34,256 nt of DNA from an uncultured Treponema sp. (GTDB lineage: Bacteria; Spirochaetota; Spirochaetia; Treponematales; Treponemataceae). Positions within the stretch are counted from its first letter, which is position 1. Each line of letters opens with the position of its first letter. Of the stretch, positions 1 to 7,166 are shown piece by piece. The notes under the pieces are model-generated. The model was not told the origin of the DNA, did no database searches, and saw nothing but the letters and a program-made list of their open reading frames with translations. A program made the translations under genes and the position numbers. Where the stretch lies: positions 1 through 34,256 of the forward strand of contig CALINC010000151.1 of the NCBI GenBank assembly GCA_938045195.1, read 5' to 3'.

Positions 1-1110
1 GATATTATGGCTTGGGCAGACCCCTTTTTCCCCGACCCTTCAATTCCGCAATCCGTTAAAGATGTTTTGCATAAAGCCGTAGACCAGGGTTTTGCATCTC
101 ACTATTCAATGCCTATCGGTGATTTGTTGCTGCGAAAAACGCTTGCAGCATATATTACAAAAAGAACGGGATTAACTATAGACCCGTCACGTAATATCAT
201 TATTACGCCGGGATCCGATTCCGGACTCTTATTTTCTATGATGCCGTTTATAAATGAAGGAGATGAAGTTCTCGTTCCGGATCCGAGTTATCCGAGCAAT
301 TTTTTAAACGGTAAATTATTAGGTGCCAAAACCGTTCCCGTTCCGTTGTTTGAAGAAGATAATTATCAATTTCGTATGGAAGAATTTGAAAAACGTCTTT
401 CCCCTAAAACCAAGATGGTTTTATTTTGTCATCCGAATAATCCTACAACAACCGTTTTTCGCCGAAAAAGCATAGAAGACTTATGCGAATTTGTAAAAAA
501 ACACGATTTGATTTTAGTAAGCGACCAAGCGTTTCAAGATCACATTTATGACGGAATTGAATTTGTTCATCCGGCAGTTCTTCCCGGAATGTGGGAGAGA
601 ACACTTACCGTCTGTTCAATTTCCAAAGGGATTGGTCTTTCCGGGTTTCGTATCGGGTATATATATGCAAACGATGTTATTATGGACGTCCTGTACGGAG
701 CTGCAGTAAATGTTTTGGGTGCGTCATCAACCTTATCGACAATAGGGGCTATTGCCGCCATAGAAGATACCGAACATTTACAACAAAACTATATTAAACT
801 GGAAAAAAGACGTCGGCTTGCCTATGAGATTTTGCATGATATTCCCGGTGTTCGGATGAAAATGAGTGAAAGCGGAATTCTTTCTTGGCTGAATATCAGT
901 AAACTGGGAAGCAGTGAAGAAGTTGTTTCCAGATTAATGTCGGAAGCAAAAATATTGGTAAACCAGGGAAATCCGTATGGAGAACAAGGTAAGGGTTATA
1001 TTCGCATTGTTACCGGATGTTTTTGGGATGACGATGCCGCCGTTGAAAGATTTAAACGTATTCGGCGCGTATTACTGAACATGGCTCAAGAAAAAAATTT
1101 TGTAAAGTAA
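1..1110 (+). CDS. PLP-dependent aminotransferase, class I/II (5' end outside window)
   Basis: Fold-type I aminotransferase, which would move an amino group between an amino acid and a 2-oxoacid in the cytoplasm. The reading frame is open to the left edge, and the first ATG at 7 lies inside the conserved N-terminal ADPFFPDPSIP stretch, so the true start is upstream and perhaps 20-40 residues are missing. Visible family marks are the HPNNPT motif, the DQAFQDHIYDG strand holding the cofactor-binding Asp, and SISKGIGLSGFRIGY, where the Lys near residue 207 (counting from the ATG at 7) should form the Schiff base with PLP. The C-terminal domain is intact. NhaC follows after 26 bases with a strong ribosome site, so the two are probably one operon. 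The substrate cannot be told from sequence alone. Confidence 0.85.
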   Translation, partial: DIMAWADPFFPDPSIPQSVKDVLHKAVDQGFASHYSMPIGDLLLRKTLAAYITKRTGLTIDPSRNIIITPGSDSGLLFSMMPFINEGDEVLVPDPSYPSNFLNGKLLGAKTVPVPLFEEDNYQFRMEEFEKRLSPKTKMVLFCHPNNPTTTVFRRKSIEDLCEFVKKHDLILVSDQAFQDHIYDGIEFVHPAVLPGMWERTLTVCSISKGIGLSGFRIGYIYANDVIMDVLYGAAVNVLGASSTLSTIGAIAAIEDTEHLQQNYIKLEKRRRLAYEILHDIPGVRMKMSESGILSWLNISKLGSSEEVVSRLMSEAKILVNQGNPYGEQGKGYIRIVTGCFWDDDAAVERFKRIRRVLLNMAQEKNFVK

Positions 1111-1136
1111 ATTCATTTTTCAGGAGGAGGAAAAAA

Positions 1137-2561
1137 ATGGAAAACGGACAAGAAAAACATGAAATACTTCAATTTAGAGGAAGTATGTTTTTGTCATTGG
1201 TTCCTGTTGTTATTTTTTTTGCTTTTTGCGCCTTAATGTTTATAGGGCTGAAAGCATTTAACATGGAAGCCTTGGCTATGGCCGGCTTTATAGCCTTGCT
1301 TATCGGAGGCGTATTTTGTACAAGTTATACAAAATATTGGAATGCTGCAATTAAAGGTATATCTTCCGTAAGTTCCGTTTCCGTCATTGTTATTTTTTTT
1401 GTAATCGGAATGTTTTCCGCCTTGATGAAAGCCAGCAATTTGTCGGGCGGCTTCGTATGGCTTGCCAATTCCATAGGCGTTAAAGGCGGTATTTTTGTCG
1501 GTTTTGTTTTTTTTGCTGTCTGTATTATGTCTACGGCAACAGGTTCTTCAATCGGCACAATGTTTTCCGCGTTTCCGATTTTTTATCCCGCAGGCATAAT
1601 TCTTCAGTCAAACCCTATGTTTTTAGCAGGAGCTATTGTTTCCGGCGCAATTTTTGGAGATAACTTGGCTCCCATCTCCGATACAACTATAGCATCCGCT
1701 TCAACTCAACAATTCCGAAACGGCAGACCCGCCGATGTCGGAGGCTGTGTTCGTTCACGCTTAAAATATTCGTTAGTTGCAGGCAGTATAACCCTGTTGT
1801 TCTTCTTGATTTTCGGCGGAACGGGTGCCGGAGTGGAAAGCATACAAATCGAACAAGCGGCAAATCCTAAAAGCTTATTTATGTTACTTCCCGTGATTGT
1901 CATGCTTATCATTGCAACAAAAACACGTAATATATTTTTAGGCTTGTTTATCGGTTTACTTTTAGGTATTTTAACCGGAGTATCTCTGGGGCTGTTTCCT
2001 ATCACGGCCGTTTTTGCCAATGATCCCGAACACAACGCTATTACAGGCTTTTTGGTCAACGGCGTTGCAAGTATGCTCGGTACGGTAGGCTTGGTCATTG
2101 CCGTATTCGGTATTATGGGAGTCATTACTGAAGCCGGAATGCTCGACTATATTGTAAAAAAGATATTGAACAGCAAAATGGCAAAAACACCCGGCGGAAC
2201 GGAAGTAGCTGCGATTATAGGCATTTCGTTGACCGATATTATTTTTGGCGGCGTATCAAGTGTATGTATACTTACGTTCGGTCCGGTTTTAAATGAAATC
2301 GGAAAAGCACGGGATATTCATCCTTATCGACGAGCTAATTTATTAGATGCCATAGCAAACAGCCTTCCGGCGTGTATTCCGTTTATGAGTGTTTTTGTAT
2401 TTATAGGTTCGGCGCTTACCGGTCTTTCACCCTTAACCGTAGCGGGAGGAACCTTATACGCCTATTTTCTTTTTGCGGTTATGTGTGTTGCCATTTGTAC
2501 CGGTTGGGGAAGAACTTTTGAAAGTTCAACCGGTGAAGAAATCAAAAACAAAAAGCGATAA
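1137..2561 (+). CDS. nhaC: NhaC-family Na+/H+ antiporter
   Basis: Integral inner-membrane antiporter of 474 residues that exchanges cytoplasmic Na+ for external protons, or an antiporter of the same family with an organic substrate. About a dozen hydrophobic segments are visible. The family signature lies at residues 169-184 (SGAIFGDNLAPISDTT), with the charged and hydroxyl residues expected in the ion pathway. A second half repeats a similar hydrophobic pattern around residues 375-400. The ATG follows an AGGAGGAGG ribosome site at good spacing. It lies directly behind an aminotransferase gene, and NhaC-like proteins next to amino-acid enzymes can be substrate exchangers (the MleN malate/lactate antiporter is a precedent), so an organic substrate is possible here. 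Family confidence is high, substrate confidence low. Confidence 0.88.
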   Translation: MENGQEKHEILQFRGSMFLSLVPVVIFFAFCALMFIGLKAFNMEALAMAGFIALLIGGVFCTSYTKYWNAAIKGISSVSSVSVIVIFFVIGMFSALMKASNLSGGFVWLANSIGVKGGIFVGFVFFAVCIMSTATGSSIGTMFSAFPIFYPAGIILQSNPMFLAGAIVSGAIFGDNLAPISDTTIASASTQQFRNGRPADVGGCVRSRLKYSLVAGSITLLFFLIFGGTGAGVESIQIEQAANPKSLFMLLPVIVMLIIATKTRNIFLGLFIGLLLGILTGVSLGLFPITAVFANDPEHNAITGFLVNGVASMLGTVGLVIAVFGIMGVITEAGMLDYIVKKILNSKMAKTPGGTEVAAIIGISLTDIIFGGVSSVCILTFGPVLNEIGKARDIHPYRRANLLDAIANSLPACIPFMSVFVFIGSALTGLSPLTVAGGTLYAYFLFAVMCVAICTGWGRTFESSTGEEIKNKKR

Positions 2562-2576
2562 AAAAATTTAAGGAGC

Positions 2577-2613
2577 CGGGGCTGTTCAAAAAATGTTTTT
2601 TTTGTCAGTCCCG
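2577..2613. terminator. Convergent hairpin between nhaC and the symporter gene
   Basis: An eight-pair stem, CGGGGCTG (2577-2584) with CAGTCCCG (2606-2613, one G-T pair), is continued by an inner arm CAAAAAA/TTTTTTG. It sits between two convergent genes, 15 bases after nhaC and 12 bases beyond the symporter stop. On the minus strand an AT-rich stretch with a T run follows (2561-2570), fitting termination for the symporter. On the plus strand there is no T tract after the stem, so the case is weaker in that direction. Confidence 0.55.
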
Positions 2614-2625
2614 CAGCTCAATAGT

Positions 2626-3855
2626 CTATATATAATGTTTCAAATCCTTGGCTATTACCATCTTTTCCCGCGAGGCGACATAGTAGGTTGCAAACAGCGA
2701 TATGGCCGTGTCTATTGCGGCGGCAAAGGCGCAGATGACGACAGCGGCGGGTTTAAGCAGCAAATAACCGGCTTCAAAGCCGCGTCCGTAAACGGTACAT
2801 AAAATCGTAAGGGCTGCGAACGCGCCGCCGGTCGGAAAAGAGCCTAAGCAAAACGAAATGCCGAACGACAGCCCCGTGAGCCACAGAATATCGCTGAAAA
2901 AGATGCCGAGGCTGGAATAGGAGCGCAAAACAACGATAAAAGATACGGCAATAACCATGGCCGTTCCGCCGCGGGCAAAAACGGAAAAAATCGGCATACT
3001 TACCGCTCCGATTCTGCGCCGGATGCCCAAACTGTCTTTTGCGTGCCGGAGGTTTAGCGCAAGGCTGAAATTTACATCGCCCGAAAACAAAGCTCCGATA
3101 ATCGGCGCAATACCGGCAAACAAAACCTTATACGGGTGATTTTCGCGGCACAAAAAGCGTAAAAGCACGGGCAAAAGGCCTGCGATAATGATAACGGAAT
3201 CCGCAAACAATAAAAGGAACAAACCGGTAAAAGTTCCCGACACAAGTGTTTCAAAAAAAGTCAGCGCCCACATGCACGATACGGCGATGATGCCGATTGC
3301 GATTAAATCCGTAAAAAAACTTAACACGGCGTAGCTGATTCTGGAAAGCGAATCAAACAAAGTAAAGGCGGGCTTTGCTCTAATGCTGTCTGATGCGAAT
3401 CCCGCACCCAAAAATCCGGCTAAAACAAAAACGGGCAGCAAAAAAGCGCCGTCAAAAAGCGCACCGACTCCGTTGTACGGAAACAAGGATAAAAAATGCT
3501 CGGAAAGATTCAGGTTTATCGGTTCGGACAGTTTTTCAACCGAAATGGGAATGCGCGGCAGTTTTATGATAAGGGCGGAAACGATACCGATTGAAGTTGT
3601 TATAAGCGTAATTCCCGCTCCGGTTATGAGGGTAAAAAGACCCGTGCGCAGCAGTTTTCGCGTGTCGCGCAGCTTGGTTACGGCGATTGTCATGTTAAAA
3701 AAAAGAACGGGCAGCAAAAAATACCGTCCCATTCGCACGGTAAGTTCCGCGCAAAATTTAAAAAAAGCTTTGAGTTGAATGTGTTCGAAGGGCAAAAATA
3801 AAGCCAAAAGAATGCCGAGCGCACAGCCGATAAGAAACTTTATCCAAATTTTCAT
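2626..3855 (-). CDS. Dicarboxylate/amino acid:cation symporter (DAACS/SDF family)
   Basis: Inner-membrane secondary transporter of 409 residues in the GltP/DctA superfamily, which takes up acidic amino acids or C4-dicarboxylates with Na+ or H+. Hydrophobic segments run from residue 5 to the C-terminus. Two family regions are visible: a SGDVNFSLALNLRH stretch near residue 258, in place of the serine-rich loop of GltPh, and FARGGTAM near residues 292-299, matching the conserved tip region before the NMDGT-like motif. The reading frame is open about 120 codons further upstream, but that extension is basic, non-hydrophobic and overlaps the divergent gene, so the ATG at 3855 (protein MKIWIKFLIG) is chosen. 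No clear ribosome site precedes it. Substrate specificity is not predictable, because the loop sequences differ from the well-studied glutamate carriers. Confidence 0.8.
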   Translation of the reverse strand: MKIWIKFLIGCALGILLALFLPFEHIQLKAFFKFCAELTVRMGRYFLLPVLFFNMTIAVTKLRDTRKLLRTGLFTLITGAGITLITTSIGIVSALIIKLPRIPISVEKLSEPINLNLSEHFLSLFPYNGVGALFDGAFLLPVFVLAGFLGAGFASDSIRAKPAFTLFDSLSRISYAVLSFFTDLIAIGIIAVSCMWALTFFETLVSGTFTGLFLLLFADSVIIIAGLLPVLLRFLCRENHPYKVLFAGIAPIIGALFSGDVNFSLALNLRHAKDSLGIRRRIGAVSMPIFSVFARGGTAMVIAVSFIVVLRSYSSLGIFFSDILWLTGLSFGISFCLGSFPTGGAFAALTILCTVYGRGFEAGYLLLKPAAVVICAFAAAIDTAISLFATYYVASREKMVIAKDLKHYI

Positions 3856-3898
3856 ATCCGAAGAATACCCTATGACGCGACGACAGTCAATCGTGTAC

Positions 3899-3927
3899 TT
3901 GAGAAAAGAGAAAAGCTTTGTTATACT
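3899..3927 (+). promoter_or_regulatory. Sigma-70 type promoter of the XPB operon
   Basis: TTGAGA (3899-3904), a 17-base spacer and TATACT (3922-3927) make a near-consensus promoter. Transcription should begin at about 3933-3935, which coincides with the ATG at 3934. The mRNA of the first gene is therefore predicted to have no 5' leader. Confidence 0.65.
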
Positions 3928-3933
3928 TTTACT

Positions 3934-4644
3934 ATGAACAAAGGCATTATAATCGCCGGAAAGGATTTTCCGGAAACGCGTGCATTTGTAAAGGCCGCTT
4001 CGGCAAACGGATTTTCCGTTATAACATCGCTTGCCGAAGATGAAAACGCTCAAATTCCCGCCGAACCGGTTAAAGGTTTTGTGTGGCAAAAAGTTTCTCC
4101 CGTGTCGGCGCGCTCTTTTGTTTTTGAAGCGCAAACGGCGCTGTCCGAATTGACTCACGCGCTGCTTATATTCGATACGCTTTCTTATATAAAAAAAATT
4201 CACCTGCGCGACAGCCAATCGCTTTCTTCCGGCATAGACGATTTGATTGCTTCATACATGCACATAACGCGTGAACTGCTCGGCCGTTTTGCGAAGCTCG
4301 GCGGAGGAACGCTCTGCTTTGTTTTTAAGCCGTATCTCGAAAACGCGAAATTCGGCGCACGAAAAGAAGCTGTAAGTTCGTCGCAGGCCTTTGTGCTTGC
4401 CGCCGCGTCAGCATTTAAAACCTTTGCCGAACAAACGGCTTTGTCGAATGCATCTGCTTCGGGTATCGATTTTTTGCTGTGCGAAGAAGACCCGGCGGCG
4501 GAAAATGACGACGAAACGGCGGATTTTGTTTTTTCCGCGTTATCCGCTGCCGCTGCGTCTAAAAGCGGCGGCAAAAAACAGAGCGCACGCTGGCTGCGCG
4601 TCGGTTCAAAATTTTCTGTAGGATGGAATCCTTTTAACCGATAA
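3934..4644 (+). CDS. Conserved hypothetical protein, degenerate short-chain-dehydrogenase-like fold
   Basis: Cytoplasmic protein of 236 residues that I cannot name. The pattern looks like a Rossmann-type alpha/beta fold: a hydrophobic first strand (KGIIIAG) followed by a helix, LLIFDT near residue 75 where SDR enzymes have their N-A-G strand, a helix ending TRELL, and GGGTLCFVFK near 127. The SDR catalytic Tyr-x3-Lys is not visible; the matching stretch reads SSSQAFVLAAASAFKTF. It may be a non-catalytic relative or an unrelated fold. The C-terminal 50 residues are acidic, then basic and low in complexity. It is first in a tight operon with the MgtC-like and XPB genes. No Shine-Dalgarno sequence precedes the ATG, which sits at the predicted transcription start. 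Confidence 0.7.
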   Translation: MNKGIIIAGKDFPETRAFVKAASANGFSVITSLAEDENAQIPAEPVKGFVWQKVSPVSARSFVFEAQTALSELTHALLIFDTLSYIKKIHLRDSQSLSSGIDDLIASYMHITRELLGRFAKLGGGTLCFVFKPYLENAKFGARKEAVSSSQAFVLAAASAFKTFAEQTALSNASASGIDFLLCEEDPAAENDDETADFVFSALSAAAASKSGGKKQSARWLRVGSKFSVGWNPFNR

Positions 4645-4650
4645 TAAGTT

Positions 4651-5358
4651 ATGAGTTTGGCTAAAATACACGATCTTTTTTTCGGTACGGACCTTGGTTG
4701 GTACGCATGCCTGATGCGTATTTTTCTTAGTTTTATTGCCGGAGGTATTTTAGGCTGGGAGCGCAAGCACAGACAGCAGTTTGTCGGTATGCGTACGCTG
4801 ATTTTAATTTCCGTGTCTTCAACGCTGTTAATGCTTCTTTCGGTATATACGGCGCGCTTGTCAGAAAACCCCGCCCGCGGAGACCCCGCGCGTATTGCCG
4901 CTCAGGTTGTGTCCGGTATAGGTTTTTTGGGTGCCGGTACCATTTTGCGCCAAGGTTTGAACATTAAAGGTTTAACGTCTTCCGCGATAATTTGGTCGGC
5001 GGCCGCTTTGGGTTTGGCAATCGGTGCGGGTTTTGTAATTCCGGCCTATACCGCCCTGTTTTTGTATGTCTTTGCCCTGATTTTTCTTGAAAAAGTCGAA
5101 GAAAAATATTTTCCCGCAGAACGCGCCAAACACTTGAATTTGGTATTTGAAAACAAGCGCGTCGACCTTGACGCTTTAAGTAAATTGATTCATGCGAACG
5201 GTTTGATTATCATGACGACCGATGTAACGCGCATTTTGGGACAAAAACATTTGAGCATTTCGTTTTCCGTGCGCGTTCCGCCGTCTTTGGATATTTTTTC
5301 GCTTACCGATAAAATAAAACAGCTGGGGCGTCTTGAAGAATTCAGTTTAACCGATTAA
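4651..5358 (+). CDS. MgtC/SapB family membrane protein
   Basis: Inner-membrane protein of 235 residues. The N-terminal half has four to five hydrophobic segments with the MgtC/SapB signatures: GWERKHRQQFVGMRTL near residues 35-50, SGIGFLGAGTI near 90-100, then GLTSSAIIWSAAALGLAIGAG. The C-terminal 85 residues form a soluble domain like the ACT-type tail of longer family members. MgtC in Salmonella and Mycobacterium aids survival at low Mg2+ and in host cells by restraining the F-type ATP synthase; most family members have no defined role. It starts six bases after the previous gene with no evident ribosome site, which suggests coupled translation. There is no visible Mg2+-responsive leader. 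Confidence 0.85.
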   Translation: MSLAKIHDLFFGTDLGWYACLMRIFLSFIAGGILGWERKHRQQFVGMRTLILISVSSTLLMLLSVYTARLSENPARGDPARIAAQVVSGIGFLGAGTILRQGLNIKGLTSSAIIWSAAALGLAIGAGFVIPAYTALFLYVFALIFLEKVEEKYFPAERAKHLNLVFENKRVDLDALSKLIHANGLIIMTTDVTRILGQKHLSISFSVRVPPSLDIFSLTDKIKQLGRLEEFSLTD

Positions 5359-5369
5359 AATAGACCGTT

Positions 5370-7166
5370 ATGCAGAATTCCAATCCTCTTATCGTGCAGG
5401 GCGACAAAACCCTGCTTTTGGATATTCACGCACCGCAGGCGGACGAATGCCGCCGCGCTTTAATTCCCTTTGCGGAATTGGAGCGCTCGCCGGAACATCT
5501 GCATACCTACCGTCTTACGCCCCTTTCGTTGTGGAACGCCGCAAGCGCCGGTTTTTCTCCCGACTATGCCGTCGATGTTTTAAAAACCTATTCGCGTTTC
5601 GACGTTCCGCAGCCGATTATTGTTTGGATCCGCGAAACCGCTTCCCGATTCGGCAAACTGCGGCTTCTTCCCGATTCGCTTTCCGGTTCGGAAGGCGAAG
5701 ATACGCTGATTTTGGAAATGCAGTCGCTTGCCGTATACCGCGAACTGGAAGCGAACAAAAAACTGTTAAAATATCTGCAGCCCCTGCCCGAGTATGCGCC
5801 GCCCGCCGCGACAACCGAAAAACCCGAAAATACGGCTGAAAGCCGGCCGTCCCTGTTCGCCTTTAAGCTTTTGCTTACCGACAGGGGAACGATAAAAGAA
5901 GAACTTTTAAAAACCGGCTGGCCCGTAAAAGACGAAGTACCGCTCCGCGAAGGAGAAAAGCTTTCTTTTTCTCTACGGGAACGCACCGCATCGGGGAAAG
6001 ATTTTACATTCAGAGAATACCAAAAAGAAGCGGCCGCTTCCTTTTTGGGGAACGGCGGACCGGGAACGGGATTCGGTACAATCGTGCTGCCCTGCGGATC
6101 GGGAAAAACGATTGTCGGCATGCTGCTTATGGAAAAACTGCAAACGAGTACGCTCATCGTTACGGCGAACATTTCTTCCGTTCATCAATGGATAAGCGAA
6201 CTTTTAGATAAAACGGATTTAAGTCCCGATGAAATCGGCGAATATTCCGGGGAAAACAAAGAAATCAAGCCGGTAACCGTTGCGACGTATCAAGTTTTAA
6301 CGTGGCGGCCGAAAAAAGAAGGCGCCTATCCGCATTTTAAACTCTTCCGCGAACGCAGTTGGGGGCTCATTATTTACGACGAAGTGCACCTTTTGCCGGC
6401 TCCCGTATTCCGTGTAACGGCCGAACTTCAAGCTGTACGCCGGGTCGGTTTAACCGCAACCCTTGTACGCGAAGACGGGTGCGAAGGCTTGGTATTTTCT
6501 TTGGTCGGGCCGAAACGCTACGACGTTCCGTGGAAGGAGCTTGAAAGCGCGGGGTGGATTGCCGGCGCCGAATGTATAGAATTCCGCGTGGACATGGACA
6601 AAGGCAAAGAACTCGATTATGCGGTTGCCGCGCTGCGCCAAAAGTACCGCATTGCCGGCGAAAATCCGGTAAAAATTCCTATCGTGTGCGAACTGGTCCG
6701 GCGCTTTTCCGAAGATAAAATCCTTATCATCGGCCAATATTTGGACCAGCTGTTTAAAATCGCCGACGTGCTGAAAGTGCCGCTTATTACGGGAAAAACG
6801 CCGGTGCGCGAACGCGATGCCGTGTACGATGCTTTCCGCAAAGGAAAAGAGCGTGTCTTGGTTGTATCCAAGGTTGCGAATTTCGCAATCGATTTGCCGG
6901 ATGCGTCCATGGCCATTCAAGTGTCGGGAACCTTCGGAAGCAGGCAGGAAGAAGCGCAGCGGCTCGGTCGGATTTTGCGGCCGAAAACCCGCACAGCCCG
7001 CTTTATAACGCTGATTTCGGCCGGAACGCAGGAAGAAGACTTCGGCGCGAACCGGCAAAAATTTCTTGCCGAACAGGGTTATTCTTACCGGTTGGTGCGT
7101 ACAATCGAAGAATGCGTCGGCGAAGCGGCGGCGACCGAACCGGCCGAAAGCGGAGGTGCGCCGTGA
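5370..7166 (+). CDS. XPB/Ssl2-type DNA helicase (superfamily 2)
   Basis: ATP-dependent DNA translocase of 598 residues in the bacterial branch of XPB, the repair and transcription helicase of archaea and eukaryotes. The N-terminal 100 residues carry the XPB accessory pattern (YRLTPLSLWNAASAG). A damage-recognition-like linker follows. The first motor domain has the Q-type FREYQKEA, Walker A PCGSGKT (about residue 241), DEVH (337-340), and GLTATLVREDG, which holds the Arg-Glu-Asp (RED) motif typical of XPB. The second motor domain carries VVSKVANFAIDLPDA and QRLGRILRP (about 530-538). All key residues are present. The ATG has no clear ribosome site and lies 11 bases after the MgtC-like gene. 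The stop codon overlaps the GTG start of the next gene, whose product also has an XPB-associated domain. XPB is patchy in bacteria but is found in treponemes and mycobacteria. Confidence 0.9.
   Translation: MQNSNPLIVQGDKTLLLDIHAPQADECRRALIPFAELERSPEHLHTYRLTPLSLWNAASAGFSPDYAVDVLKTYSRFDVPQPIIVWIRETASRFGKLRLLPDSLSGSEGEDTLILEMQSLAVYRELEANKKLLKYLQPLPEYAPPAATTEKPENTAESRPSLFAFKLLLTDRGTIKEELLKTGWPVKDEVPLREGEKLSFSLRERTASGKDFTFREYQKEAAASFLGNGGPGTGFGTIVLPCGSGKTIVGMLLMEKLQTSTLIVTANISSVHQWISELLDKTDLSPDEIGEYSGENKEIKPVTVATYQVLTWRPKKEGAYPHFKLFRERSWGLIIYDEVHLLPAPVFRVTAELQAVRRVGLTATLVREDGCEGLVFSLVGPKRYDVPWKELESAGWIAGAECIEFRVDMDKGKELDYAVAALRQKYRIAGENPVKIPIVCELVRRFSEDKILIIGQYLDQLFKIADVLKVPLITGKTPVRERDAVYDAFRKGKERVLVVSKVANFAIDLPDASMAIQVSGTFGSRQEEAQRLGRILRPKTRTARFITLISAGTQEEDFGANRQKFLAEQGYSYRLVRTIEECVGEAAATEPAESGGAP

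Noticed and set aside
3856..4218. N-terminal extension of the symporter frame
   Set aside because: It adds about 120 non-hydrophobic basic residues, overlaps the divergent gene and its promoter, and is not part of the transporter family.
7112..7162. Upstream ATG start for the helicase-associated gene
   Set aside because: It would overlap the helicase by over 50 bases and lacks a ribosome site, while GTG 7163 has GGAGG and the usual stop/start overlap.
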